In this document: positions 52,150 to 62,091 of the stretch, piece by piece | How the letters are laid out: every line of letters begins with the position of its first letter | Position numbering within the stretch: the stretch's first letter is position 1 | Source: Paraburkholderia sp. BL9I2N2 | GTDB taxonomy: Bacteria; Pseudomonadota; Gammaproteobacteria; Burkholderiales; Burkholderiaceae | DNA: 64,000 nt | Reading direction: 5' to 3' | NCBI RefSeq assembly: GCF_004339745.1 | Contig: NZ_SMGP01000002.1 | Coordinates: 1,302,001-1,366,000 of the forward strand | Program-made: the position numbers and the translations under genes | Notes under the pieces: generated by a model | Seen by the model: only the letters and a program-made list of their open reading frames with translations | Databases searched by the model: none | What the model was told of the DNA's origin: nothing

Positions 52150-53377
52150 GGCGGATTCAACCGGTCGATGCAACACCTAGAATCTGCGTGAGCAGCGGAG
52201 GTGTTGCAAATGAAACAGCGACCGAGAATTCATTACTCCGAGACTCAGAAAGCGCTGATGTGGGACCGATGGCGCAAGGGCGACACGATTCATCAGATTG
52301 CCAAACTGTTCGATCGAGGCCATTCTTCGATTCAGCGGATACTATCGGAGACCGGCGGAATCCAGCCGCCGCAAAGGCACCGCGCGCCACAGGCATTGAC
52401 GCTGGCAGAGCGCGAGGAGATTTCCCGTTCTCTGGTGTCGGGATTATCGATCCGGTCGATAGCGGCCAGGCTGGGACGCGCTCCTTCCACTATAAGTCGC
52501 GAGTTGCAACGCAACGGGGGCAGCCAAGGCTATCGGGCAAGCCAGGCGGACGCGATTGCCTGGGAGCGGGCACGTCGGCCGAAGGTCTGCAAATTGGTGC
52601 AAAACCAGACGCTGGCACGAGTTGTCGCTGCGAAGCTGAAGCTGCAGTGGTCCCCTGAGCAGATTGCTGGTTGGCTCAGACATGCGTACGCGGTCAACAA
52701 GGACTATCTGGTGTCGCACGAGACAATCTATCGGAGCCTCTATATTCAAGCTCGTGGCGCCCTGAAAAAGGAATTGCTCGAGCACTTGCGACGCTCCCGA
52801 ACCATGCGCCGATCCCGTCATCACACACTGAAAACCGAGGACCGCACGAACATTCGCGACGCCGTGTCGATCAGTGAACGTCCCGCTACGGCGGAGGATC
52901 GGGCAATACCCGGGCACTGGGAAGGTGACTTGATTTATGGCAATGCTACCAGCCAGATTGCGACTCTCGTCGAACGTCAAAGTCGATTCGTGATGCTGGT
53001 GAAAGTAGCCAGCAAGAATTCTGAGGCTGTGGTTGACGCTCTGATACGACACGTCAGCAAGTTACCCAGGGAACTATATAAATCGCTGACCTGGGATAGG
53101 GGCTCGGAAATGGCCGACCACAACCGCTTTACCGTCGCTACAGACATTGAGGTCTATTTCTGCGATCCTCAACACCCTTGGCAACGCGGTTCGAACGAAA
53201 ACACAAATGGGCTTCTGAGGCAATATTTTCCTAAGGGTACCGATCTCTCCGTCTACTCGCAGGCCAGACTGGATGCCGTAGCAAGGCGGCTCAACGAACG
53301 TCCCCGAAAAACACTAGACTTCGACACCCCGGCTGAACGATTTAACCAAATCGTTGCATCGACCGGTTGAATCCGCC
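52150..53377 (+). mobile_element. IS30-family insertion sequence, complete
   Basis: The element is bounded by 25-bp perfect inverted repeats GGCGGATTCAACCGGTCGAT and following GCAAC (52150-52174, complement at 53353-53377). It is about 1.23 kb and holds one transposase gene. CC flanks both ends and could be a 2-bp target duplication, but this is too short to be sure. It lies between dadA and the end of the large leftward operon. Confidence 0.92.
52210..53370 (+). CDS. IS30-family transposase
   Basis: From the ATG at 52210, eight bases after GGAGG, this is 386 residues. There are two N-terminal helix-turn-helix regions: DTIHQIAKLFDRGHSSIQRI and LSIRSIAARLGRAPSTISRE. The DDE catalytic core shows Asp in HWEGDLIYG and Asp in TWDRGSEMA, with the Glu in RGSNENTNGLLRQYFPKGT. 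It cuts and rejoins the element ends. The stop codon lies inside the right inverted repeat, as is common in compact elements. No frameshift is visible, so it may be active. Confidence 0.94.
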   Translation: MKQRPRIHYSETQKALMWDRWRKGDTIHQIAKLFDRGHSSIQRILSETGGIQPPQRHRAPQALTLAEREEISRSLVSGLSIRSIAARLGRAPSTISRELQRNGGSQGYRASQADAIAWERARRPKVCKLVQNQTLARVVAAKLKLQWSPEQIAGWLRHAYAVNKDYLVSHETIYRSLYIQARGALKKELLEHLRRSRTMRRSRHHTLKTEDRTNIRDAVSISERPATAEDRAIPGHWEGDLIYGNATSQIATLVERQSRFVMLVKVASKNSEAVVDALIRHVSKLPRELYKSLTWDRGSEMADHNRFTVATDIEVYFCDPQHPWQRGSNENTNGLLRQYFPKGTDLSVYSQARLDAVARRLNERPRKTLDFDTPAERFNQIVASTG

Positions 53378-53501
53378 CCCCACTTCTGCGGTTCGGCCCG
53401 GATTCACCCCAAGGGCCGCTTCCAAAGCTCAACGTCATTCCTGTGCCCGTCTCAGTTGACGGGTGTCACTCGCAATGGTTTTCCGCGTTGCGCAACAGCG
53501 G

Positions 53502-54368
53502 CTACTTGTACAACTCCGACTCCGCCATCAGGGCCGGCGTACCAATAACCTCATTGATGCCATCGAAATCGAGCATCCGGTCTCGCCACGGCGCGGTCGT
53601 CCCGTGGGCATGCAGGCAGCCATAATAGCCCTGTAACGTATGCGTCACCGCGCGCGCCGTGCCGCCAGGAAAGATCACGATACGAAAGCCCAGTTGCGTG
53701 AGCGTCCGTGCATTCTGTATCGGTGTCTTGCCGCCCTCGACCATATTCGCAAGCAGCGGCACGCGGCCAGCGAAGCGCTCGCACACGGTCTCCATCTGCT
53801 CGAGTGAGCGCAACGCCTCAATGAACAACGCGTCCGCGCCCGCTTCCAGATAACGCTCGGCACGCTCGAGCGCAGCGTCCAGCCCTTCGACAGCCGCCGC
53901 GTCGGTGCGCGCGAGAATCAGCGTATTGGCGCTCACCCTTGCATCCACGGCCGCCCGCAGTTTGCCGCACATTTCGCCGGCGGGAATCACCGATTTGCCA
54001 TCGAGATGCCCGCAGCGCTTCGGGAATGTCTGATCTTCGAGCTGGATCATCGCAGCGCCGGCGCGCTCGAAGCCGCGCACCGTGCGCTTGACGTTGAGCG
54101 CGTTGCCGAAGCCAGTATCGGCATCGACGATCACCGGCAACGCGACACGCTCGGTGATGCGCGCGAGCGTATCTTCGACTTCGGGAAACGTCGTCAAGCC
54201 GACATCGGAACGCCCTAACCGCGTGTACGCAATCGACGCCCCAGACAGATACAACCCTTCGAAACCAGCCTGTTGCGCGACCAGCGCGCTCAACGCATCG
54301 AAGACGCCAGGCGCGAGCAAGGCGCCTTGGGCGAGAAGTGTCTTCAGTGGTTTGATTTCGGTCGCCAT
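53502..54368 (-). CDS. Isocitrate lyase/PEP mutase-superfamily carbon-carbon lyase
   Basis: A 288-residue TIM-barrel protein of the ICL/PEPM superfamily. VDADTGFGNALNV (81-93) has the Mg-binding Asp residues, and EDQTFPKRCGHLDGK (111-125) holds KRCGH with the general-acid Cys119. That motif marks lyases such as 2-methylisocitrate lyase and 2,3-dimethylmalate lyase rather than PEP mutases. It would cleave a substituted malate into a 2-oxo acid and a carboxylate. It is the last gene of the leftward Liv-LeuCD-Hyu operon. Oxaloacetate decarboxylase relatives usually lack the Cys motif. Confidence 0.87.
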   Translation of the reverse strand: MATEIKPLKTLLAQGALLAPGVFDALSALVAQQAGFEGLYLSGASIAYTRLGRSDVGLTTFPEVEDTLARITERVALPVIVDADTGFGNALNVKRTVRGFERAGAAMIQLEDQTFPKRCGHLDGKSVIPAGEMCGKLRAAVDARVSANTLILARTDAAAVEGLDAALERAERYLEAGADALFIEALRSLEQMETVCERFAGRVPLLANMVEGGKTPIQNARTLTQLGFRIVIFPGGTARAVTHTLQGYYGCLHAHGTTAPWRDRMLDFDGINEVIGTPALMAESELYK

Positions 54369-54441
54369 GATTTTTATTCCTGCAGTTCAAAAAGGCAAAA
54401 AGGCCGATTGCGCGCGACCACGCACGCGCAACGTGGCGCGC

Positions 54442-55059
54442 TTACGTTGCGAGGCGATCCGCGAAGGCGTCGCAGGTCGTCAATTCGCCGATCGTCCGCA
54501 GATCGGCGAGCGCCGTGTCGTGCGCGGCTTGCGTCGATGCCGCGCAGCCATCGCCCAGCACCAGCACGCGATAGTCGCGCATGTGCGCGTCGCGCGCGGT
54601 GCTCGCCACGCCGCCATTAGTGACGATGCCGCAAATCGCCACGGTGTCGATACGCGCGCGGCGCAGCACCCAGTCGAGCTGCGTGTTGAAGAAGGCCGAA
54701 TAGGCGACCTTCCAGACCGACACGTCGATGAAAGGCTCAAGTGCGGACACCGTCGCATGACCGCGCGAACCGGCGACAAAATCCCCACGACGCAAGAATG
54801 GACGCAGTTGCTTCAGATGCGGCGAAATCATCGGCTCGCCGTCGGCGTCCGGCCACAATGTAAACTGGCTGGCCGCGATAAAACCGCCTCGCTGCTTCAA
54901 CGTGCGCGCCACGGGCGCAATGCGCGGCGGTAACGCGCGCGCAGCATCCGAAGCCGCGCCGCCGCGATCGTAGGCACCGCCTTCGCTCAGAAAGTCGTTC
55001 TGCAGATCGACGATGATGAGCGCGGTATGACGCGCGTCCAGGGTCGTGTCGGTCGACAT
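54442..55059 (-). CDS. Isochorismatase-like hydrolase without the usual Cys
   Basis: A 205-residue protein of the isochorismatase-like fold. The Asp of IIVDLQNDF and the Lys of VSVWKVAYSAF are in place. The third site normally reads TNVC with the nucleophile Cys, but here it is GIVTNGGVASTARDA, with Gly. Cys-dependent amidases such as N-carbamoylsarcosine amidase need that Cys, whereas isochorismatases of the EntB/PhzD type do not have it. It lies 11 bp after hyuA, the place where creatinine and hydantoin pathways have an amidase. The true reaction is therefore open. Confidence 0.82.
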   Translation of the reverse strand: MSTDTTLDARHTALIIVDLQNDFLSEGGAYDRGGAASDAARALPPRIAPVARTLKQRGGFIAASQFTLWPDADGEPMISPHLKQLRPFLRRGDFVAGSRGHATVSALEPFIDVSVWKVAYSAFFNTQLDWVLRRARIDTVAICGIVTNGGVASTARDAHMRDYRVLVLGDGCAASTQAAHDTALADLRTIGELTTCDAFADRLAT

Positions 55060-55069
55060 GTGCGGCTCC

Positions 55070-57148
55070 TTAGTCCGGCTTGCGTGTGATCAACAGATTG
55101 CCGAGCGCATCGACGCGCCCGCTGAATCCGGGTTCGAGCCAGATCGTCGTATCCCCCTGCTCGAGAATCGCGGGACCGTCGACCGTTGCATCCACCGGCA
55201 GATCGAGGCGTGCAAAGCGCGTTGCGTCCCACCATTTCCCCGCGTGGAAAACGGCTTGCGTACCAAGCGATGGCGGCATCGCCGTGGCTTTCGGCGCGAG
55301 CACCGCCAGATCGAACTTGGGCCGCACACCGATACGCGCATAGCGCAGGTTCAGGATGCGCACCGCGATGCCGCCCAGCGCGCGCCCATAGGCCGCGCGA
55401 TAGGCCGCTTCGAAAGCCGCGCCGATGTCGGCGCGTTCCAGCGCATCGCGCGGCACTTCCACGCGCACCGTATGGCTTTGCCCGACGTAGAGCATGTCGA
55501 GTTCGATACTTTCGCGCACCGCTTCGAACGCGACACCGGCGGAGTCGAGCCGCGCCTGGCACGCGTCGGCCATGCCGGCGACGCGCGCGCGCAAGTCTTC
55601 GACATCGAGATCGGCGAGCGCGCGATTGAGCGTCTGCACCGCGTCGTGCCGCATGTCGGCGATCACGCAGCCGATGGCCGACGTCACGCCGGGGAAGCGC
55701 GGCACGATGCCCGTCGTGGTGCCGACTTCGCGCATCATCGCGCACACATGCAACGCGCCACCGCCGCCGAACGGCATGTACGCGAACTCGCGTGGATCGT
55801 GGCCACGCTCGATCGACACCAGCCGGATCGCGCCCGCCATCTTCGCATTGGCGACCGTCAGGATCGCCTCGGCCGCCGCGTGGGCATTCAGCCCGAGCGG
55901 CGCGCCGACGTGTTCGCTGATCGCCTCGTGCGCCTTGCCGACGTCCATCTGTGCCAGCAGGCCGCCGCCCAAAGGACGATCCGCCGCGATGCGTCCGAGC
56001 AGCACGTTGGCATCGGTCACCGTTGGGCGCAGATTGCCGCGTCCGTAGCACGCCGGCCCCGGCACGCTACCCGCCGATTCGGGACCGACCTGCAGCAGGC
56101 CGCCCGCATCGACCGACGCGATCGAGCCGCCGCCCGCGCCGATCGTCTCGATCTGGATCATCGGCGCGCGCACCACCATGCCGAAGTCGATCGACGTCTG
56201 CGCGGACAACGATGCTTCGCCGTTCGCCACCAGCGACACATCGAACGACGTGCCGCCCATGTCGCCCGTCACGAGGTTCGGATAGCCCGCCGCACGCCCG
56301 ATTGCGGCGCACGCGATCACACCCGCAGCCGGACCCGACAGCGCCGTGCGCACCGGCACGTCGCACGCGGTCTGGCGCGACATGATGCCGCCGTTGCTCT
56401 GCACGACCAGCAGTTCGCCGCGAAAACCATGCGCCTTCAGATCGCCTTCGAGGCGCGTCAGATAGCCGCCGACCACCGGCTGCAACGCGGCGTTCAACGT
56501 GGCTGTCGAGCATCGTTCGAATTCGCGGATTTCGGGCAGCACCTCGGTTGCCGCCGTCACGTTCGCGTTCGGCCAGATCGCGCGCACCGCCTCGACGGCT
56601 TGCGCTTCGTTGAGCGGATTCGCGTAGGCATTGATAAAGAAGACGCACACCGCTTCGCAGCCGCGTTCGAGCAGATCACGCGCCGCCGCCCGCACCTGCG
56701 CGAGATCCACCGGCGTGTGCAAGGTGCCGTCGGCCAGCACGCGTTCGTTCACTTCGAGGCGAAGATCGCGCGGCACCACAGGCTCGAAGCTGCCGCGCAA
56801 GCCCCAGGTGCGCGGGCGGTCGCGGCGGCGCATTTCGAGCACGTCGCGAAAGCCTGCCGTCGTAATGATGCCCGTGCGCGCCACCTTGCGTTCGAGCAAG
56901 GCGTTCGTGCCGACCGTGGTGCCGTGCACGATCGTCGCGATCGCGCCGGCGCCGTGTTCGCCTGCGTCGTCGCCGGGCGCGCCGATGCGTTCGATGCCGT
57001 TCATGAAGCCGCGCGCTTCCTCGCCTCGCGTGGACGGCACCTTGACGACGCGCGCCGTGCCCGCTTTTTCGTCGAGCACGAACAGATCGGTGAACGTGCC
57101 CCCCACGTCGACACCGACGACGATTGAACCGTGTGCAGCCGCCTTCAT
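55070..57148 (-). CDS. hyuA: Hydantoinase A/5-oxoprolinase-type subunit
   Basis: A 692-residue HyuA protein. The N-terminal VVGVDVGGTFTDLFVLD is the ATPase-like nucleotide fold, TIVHGTTVGTNALLERK follows at about 69-85, and the central GDMGGTSFDVSLV is typical. HyuA with HyuB forms ATP-dependent enzymes such as N-methylhydantoinase, 5-oxoprolinase, caprolactamase and acetone carboxylase. Its ATG overlaps the hyuB stop (ATGA at 57145-57148), so the two subunits are made together. A cyclic amide or imide is a likely substrate, but a carboxylase cannot be excluded. Confidence 0.92.
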   Translation of the reverse strand: MKAAAHGSIVVGVDVGGTFTDLFVLDEKAGTARVVKVPSTRGEEARGFMNGIERIGAPGDDAGEHGAGAIATIVHGTTVGTNALLERKVARTGIITTAGFRDVLEMRRRDRPRTWGLRGSFEPVVPRDLRLEVNERVLADGTLHTPVDLAQVRAAARDLLERGCEAVCVFFINAYANPLNEAQAVEAVRAIWPNANVTAATEVLPEIREFERCSTATLNAALQPVVGGYLTRLEGDLKAHGFRGELLVVQSNGGIMSRQTACDVPVRTALSGPAAGVIACAAIGRAAGYPNLVTGDMGGTSFDVSLVANGEASLSAQTSIDFGMVVRAPMIQIETIGAGGGSIASVDAGGLLQVGPESAGSVPGPACYGRGNLRPTVTDANVLLGRIAADRPLGGGLLAQMDVGKAHEAISEHVGAPLGLNAHAAAEAILTVANAKMAGAIRLVSIERGHDPREFAYMPFGGGGALHVCAMMREVGTTTGIVPRFPGVTSAIGCVIADMRHDAVQTLNRALADLDVEDLRARVAGMADACQARLDSAGVAFEAVRESIELDMLYVGQSHTVRVEVPRDALERADIGAAFEAAYRAAYGRALGGIAVRILNLRYARIGVRPKFDLAVLAPKATAMPPSLGTQAVFHAGKWWDATRFARLDLPVDATVDGPAILEQGDTTIWLEPGFSGRVDALGNLLITRKPD

Positions 57149-58815
57149 ACCTGTTGCTCCTTCCGAGCTGTCGTCACATAACCCATTGCCGAATCGCGCT
57201 TGCGGGCGGCATCGTCACGCCCGGACGGCGCGCCGTAACCGCCGCCGCCTGGCGTTTCGAGGCGCACCCGTTCGCCGCGCTTCAGGCGAATGCCGAGCAT
57301 CTTCGACGCCATCGGCGGCGTGTGCCATGCACCGTCCTGCTGATAGCGGAACACGTTGGGCACGGACGCCTCGCCGCCCGCGATACCTTGTGGAGCCGAG
57401 CGTCCGCGTTCACCGAAAATGAACGCTTCGGCCTCATGTTCGAGCAGTTCGATTTCGTAGATCGCGCCGAGACCGCCGCGATAGGTGCCGTCGCCGCCCG
57501 AGTCAGGACGCAACGCCCACTGCGTGAAACGCACCGGATACGCGGCTTCGAGAATCTCGAGCGGCGGAATGGTCGCCGTCGAGATCGGCGCATTGCCGTG
57601 ACTCAGACCGTCGCCTTGCGAATGGCCGCCATGGCCGCCACCGAAGAAACTGAACATCACCCAGCGCTGGCCCTTGCGCGCGCCCTCGCTGCGATGCCCG
57701 GCGATCGACAGCGCGTTGATGGTGCCGTACGCCTGGGCCATCGCCAGTTCCGGCGCGGCCTGCGCCATCGCGCAGAAGATCACGTCGATCATGCGCAGGA
57801 TCGTTTCGGTGTAGCCGCCGACGGGGCGCGGCCGGTCCGCCGAGATCAGCAGTCCGTCCGGCAGCACGAACGACACGGCGTCCAGTACGCCGGCATTGGC
57901 GGGCACGTCGGGAAAGAGATGCTTGAGCGCGACATAGCACGCGGCAATCGCCGTGGCGCGCGAAATGTTCACCGGCCCGGCGCAGGCGGGCGACGTGCCG
58001 GTGAAATCGAGCGTCAACGTGTCGCCCGCCACGCGCATGCGCAACGCGATCTTCAGCGGCTCGTCGCGCACGCCGTCGTTGTCGAGCATGTCGTCGAACG
58101 CGTAGTCGCCGTCCGGCAGCGCCGCCACGTGCGAGCGCATCAGCTTGACGGCGCGCTCGCGCAGCAGTGCGAGCGCTTCGAGCACGGTAGCGTCGCTGTA
58201 GTCGTCGAGCAAGCTGCCCAGGCGACGCGCGCCCAGTTCGAGCGCCGCGAGCTGGCCGTTGAGGTCGCCCCACAGGCTGTCGGGCAGGCGCGTGTTGGCC
58301 TGCAGGATGGCGAGCACGTCGGCATCGAGTTCGCCGCGCCGCACGATACGCACGGGCGGAATCTGCACGGCTTCCTGCCAGCATTCGGTGGCGGCGGGAT
58401 TGTAATTGCCGGGCACCGCGCCGCCGACATCGTGCCAGTGCGCGGCCGACGCCAGGAAGCAAAACAGCTTGCCATCGCGAAACACGGGCCGCACCAGCTT
58501 GAAGTCGTTGGCGTGCGTGCCGCCTTCATACGGGTCGTTGAACAGCCAGACGTCGCCATCGACCATGCCGCCGCGCTCGCCCGCGACGCGGATCGCCGCC
58601 CGCACCGCGAACGCCATCGCGCCGACGAACACGGGCAGGCCGGACTTGCCCTGCACCAGCGTCGCGCCCGACAGCGCGTCGTAGATGCCGTGACAGGCGT
58701 CGTGCGCTTCCGCGATGATCGGATTGAACGCGCTGCGGTAGAGCGTCGCGTCCATTTCGTCGGCGATCTGTTCCAGTCGCCCTTTGAGGACCGCCAGCGT
58801 GACGGGATCTAGCAT
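57145..58815 (-). CDS. hyuB: Hydantoinase B-type subunit
   Basis: From the ATG at 58815 (MLDPVTLAVL) this is 556 residues, normal for HyuB. It has TLAVLKGRLEQIADEMDATL, SPACAGPVNISRATAIAACY near residue 295 and the C-terminal Gly-rich TPGGGGYGAPSGRD. This is the partner of HyuA in ATP-dependent hydantoinases and related enzymes. The gene overlaps the IPMI-like small subunit gene by seven bases and hyuA by four, so translation is tightly coupled through this stretch. Confidence 0.92.
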   Translation of the reverse strand: MLDPVTLAVLKGRLEQIADEMDATLYRSAFNPIIAEAHDACHGIYDALSGATLVQGKSGLPVFVGAMAFAVRAAIRVAGERGGMVDGDVWLFNDPYEGGTHANDFKLVRPVFRDGKLFCFLASAAHWHDVGGAVPGNYNPAATECWQEAVQIPPVRIVRRGELDADVLAILQANTRLPDSLWGDLNGQLAALELGARRLGSLLDDYSDATVLEALALLRERAVKLMRSHVAALPDGDYAFDDMLDNDGVRDEPLKIALRMRVAGDTLTLDFTGTSPACAGPVNISRATAIAACYVALKHLFPDVPANAGVLDAVSFVLPDGLLISADRPRPVGGYTETILRMIDVIFCAMAQAAPELAMAQAYGTINALSIAGHRSEGARKGQRWVMFSFFGGGHGGHSQGDGLSHGNAPISTATIPPLEILEAAYPVRFTQWALRPDSGGDGTYRGGLGAIYEIELLEHEAEAFIFGERGRSAPQGIAGGEASVPNVFRYQQDGAWHTPPMASKMLGIRLKRGERVRLETPGGGGYGAPSGRDDAARKRDSAMGYVTTARKEQQV

Positions 58816-59360
58816 GAGGTGACTCCGTTGGATGTGGGGTAACGCTGCTTGAGCAGGTTGAGCAGACCTCCCGCCTCCACCACGTCGAGCAGAAACGCGG
58901 GCACCGGCTCGCACGTCAGTTCGACGCCATCGGCGCGGCGGATGCGGCCCGCGCGCGGGTCGATCGCGATGTGCTCGCCTTCGTCGATGGATCCGGCGTC
59001 AGCACATGTGAGCAGCAACAGGCCGACGTTGAACGCGTTGCGGAAATAGAGGCCGTTGAATGCCGGCGCGATCACGGCCCGCACGCCGAGGTGCACCAGC
59101 GCGGCCGCCGCCTGTTCGCGCGACGAGCCGATGCCGAAGTTCGGCCCGGCCACGAGCACGTCGCCCGGCTGCACGCCCGCCGCGAAGTCGGGGCGCGCAA
59201 TCTCCAGACAGTGTCGCGCGATTTCGTCGATACCGAATTTCATGTACGCGCCGGGCGCGAGCGCATCGGTATCGATATCCGCGCCGACGCGCCAGACGCG
59301 ATGCGCAGCGGACGTCTCTCCATGCACGGCTTGCGGCGGGTTGGTCGGACGTTCGCTCAT
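58809..59360 (-). CDS. Aconitase/IPMI-family small subunit
   Basis: From the ATG at 59360 (MSERPTNPPQ) this is 183 residues of LeuD type. DIDTDALAPGAYMKF near residue 29 and the swivelling-domain loop GPNFGIGSSREQAAAAL are seen; the loop usually reads GxNFGCGSSREHA, so Cys is Ile and His is Gln here. It pairs with the large subunit encoded just upstream (ATGA overlap). The altered loop suggests a substrate other than isopropylmalate. No leuA or leuB gene is near, so it is not the leucine pathway. Confidence 0.85.
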   Translation of the reverse strand: MSERPTNPPQAVHGETSAAHRVWRVGADIDTDALAPGAYMKFGIDEIARHCLEIARPDFAAGVQPGDVLVAGPNFGIGSSREQAAAALVHLGVRAVIAPAFNGLYFRNAFNVGLLLLTCADAGSIDEGEHIAIDPRAGRIRRADGVELTCEPVPAFLLDVVEAGGLLNLLKQRYPTSNGVTSC

Positions 59361-60625
59361 GCCAGCACCTCGCGCGGATCGGTAATGCGCCCGCGCAATG
59401 CAGACGCCGCGACGGTATAAGGCGAGCCCAGATAAACCCGCGCCGACGCCGCGCCCATGCGTCCCTTGAAGTTGCGCGCGGTACTCGAAATCACCGTGCT
59501 GTTTTCGGGGATCGAACCGCCGTAACCGGCGCACGCGCCGCACGTGGTCGCCAGCAGTTGGGCGCCCGCCTGTTCCAGCACGGCCATCACGCCTTCGCGC
59601 GCGGCCTGCTCCCGATCGCGCACGCTCGCGGGAGCGACGACGAGTTGCACGCCGCTCGCGATGCGATGACCACGCAGCACGCTCGCCGCCGCCCGCAAGT
59701 CCTCCAGCTTCGCGCCCGTGCAAGCGCCGATATAGGCGACGTCGATAGCCACATCGCCGTATGCGCCAACGTCACGCGTATTCGCCGGGCTGTGCGGCGC
59801 GGCCACCTGAGGCGCGAGCCGCGCGGCATCGAAATCGTGCGTCTCGGCCTCCGCTTGCGGATCGCCTTGCCAGCGGGCGAGGTCGATGTCGTCCTGCACG
59901 CCGGCAGCGCGCAAATAGTCGGCCGTCACCGAATCCGGCGCAATCAGGCCGACTTGCGCACCGAGTTCCGCACTCATGTTCGACAACGTCATGCGCTCCT
60001 GCATCGACAGCGCCGTCACGGCCTCGCCGCAAAATTCGACGGCCTGGTAGCGGCCGCCATTCATGCCGAAGCGGCCGATCATATGCAGCATCATGTCTTT
60101 CGCCGTGACGCCCTGCGCGAGGCGCTGCCGCCAGTTCATCCGCAACGTGCGCGGCACCTTGACCCAGATTTGCCCCGACACCGCGACGCCGAGCATCTCG
60201 GTGCTGCCGATGCCGAACATGTACGCGCCGAATGCGCCGCCCGTCGGCGAATGCGAGTCGCCGCCGACGCAGAACATGCCCGGCCGCAGGTGGCCGCGTT
60301 CCGGCAAGACGACGTGGCAGATGCCGACGCCGTCGTAGACGTTCGGCAGCTGCTGCGCCACCGCCCAATCGCGCGCGATGTGCACGATGCGGCGCGATTC
60401 GTCGTCGGTCTCGGGTACATAGTGGTCGATCACGAGCACGACTTTCGACTTGTCCCACAACGACGCGCCGAGTTGTTCGAGCATGGGCTTCAGGCGCCGC
60501 GGACCGCTCGAATCATGAAACATGGCGAGATCCACGTTGCAGGTGACGATTTCCCCGACTTCCACTTCCGGCCGCCCGCAGGCCGCCGCAATCAGTTTTT
60601 GTGCAAGCGTTTGTGCTACTGGCAT
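59357..60625 (-). CDS. Aconitase/IPMI-family large subunit
   Basis: A 422-residue protein of LeuC type, the size of two-subunit hydro-lyases. GDSHSPTGGAFGAYMFGIGS is the early signature. The [4Fe-4S] ligands are the Cys of IGACTGAKLEDLR and the pair in ATTCGACAGYGG. The enzyme dehydrates or hydrates hydroxyacids such as isopropylmalate, methylmalate or dimethylmalate. It follows livF and precedes the small subunit and hyuBA genes. Together with a KRCGH lyase in the same operon this recalls dimethylmaleate hydratase. Confidence 0.88.
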   Translation of the reverse strand: MPVAQTLAQKLIAAACGRPEVEVGEIVTCNVDLAMFHDSSGPRRLKPMLEQLGASLWDKSKVVLVIDHYVPETDDESRRIVHIARDWAVAQQLPNVYDGVGICHVVLPERGHLRPGMFCVGGDSHSPTGGAFGAYMFGIGSTEMLGVAVSGQIWVKVPRTLRMNWRQRLAQGVTAKDMMLHMIGRFGMNGGRYQAVEFCGEAVTALSMQERMTLSNMSAELGAQVGLIAPDSVTADYLRAAGVQDDIDLARWQGDPQAEAETHDFDAARLAPQVAAPHSPANTRDVGAYGDVAIDVAYIGACTGAKLEDLRAAASVLRGHRIASGVQLVVAPASVRDREQAAREGVMAVLEQAGAQLLATTCGACAGYGGSIPENSTVISSTARNFKGRMGAASARVYLGSPYTVAASALRGRITDPREVLA

Positions 60626-60628
60626 TGA

Positions 60629-61335
<707 letters not shown>

Positions 61336-61339
<4 letters not shown>

Positions 61340-62091
61340 GAATGCCCTCCTTCGCGCGCCAGCCGTTCGGCTGTGCCCTGACCGAGATACGCCTCGATCA
61401 CGGCGCTATCGGATGTCACCTCGCGCGGCGTGCCTCCAGCGATCAGGCGGCCTTGCGCGAGCACCCACACATGTTCGGCAAGGCTCATCACGGCGCGCAT
61501 GACGTGTTCGATCATCAGCACCGTCACGCCGCTATCGACGAGACCGCGAATCACCGGAATCATTTCGTCGATTTCGCTTGGATTCAGGCCCGCGAGCACT
61601 TCATCCAGCAACAGCAAACGCGGTTTGGTGGCGAGCGCGCGTGCCAGTTCGAGACGTTTGCGGCCACCGACGGTCAGGTCCGCCGCGGGCTGGTCGAGCC
61701 GGTCGTGCAGGTTCACGCGCGCGGCGACTTCCTGTGCCGCCGCCAGGGCCTCGCGCCGCCCAGGCAGATGCAGATGCGCGCCGACCGCGATATTCTCGCG
61801 GACCGTCTGCGCGCCGAACGGCTGCACGATCTGGAACGTGCGCGTCAAACCGAGCCGCGCGGACTCGTGCGGTGCCATGCCGGTAATGTCGCGGCCCAGG
61901 TACTGCACGCGGCCCGCGCCGGGTCGCAGAAAGCCCGACAGCAACGCGAACAGCGTGGTCTTGCCCGCGCCGTTCGGTCCGACGAGCGCCGTGAGTGTAT
62001 TGGGCAGGACATCGAGGCTGACGTCCTGCACGGCCTTCAGACCGCCGAACGTGATCGACAGACCACGGGCTTGCAACAGCGCTTCAGACAT
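61336..62091 (-). CDS. livG: Liv-type ABC transporter ATP-binding protein (LivG-like)
   Basis: A 251-residue ATPase with Walker A GPNGAGKTTLFALLSG near residue 38, the long insertion typical of LivG, VGGRKRLELARAL as the signature region and Walker B LLLLDEVLAGLN. It forms a heterodimer with LivF. The gene overlaps livM by eight bases and livF by four, so the transporter subunits are translated together. Confidence 0.92.

Noticed and set aside
55046..57127. Open frame of about 690 codons antisense to hyuA
   Set aside because: hyuA has clear family motifs on the minus strand and operon overlaps; the antisense product is Arg/His/Asp-rich with no recognisable domain.
58809..60625. Leucine biosynthesis leuCD
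   Set aside because: No leuA or leuB is adjacent, the small-subunit loop is altered, and the genes are embedded in a Liv-Hyu catabolic operon.
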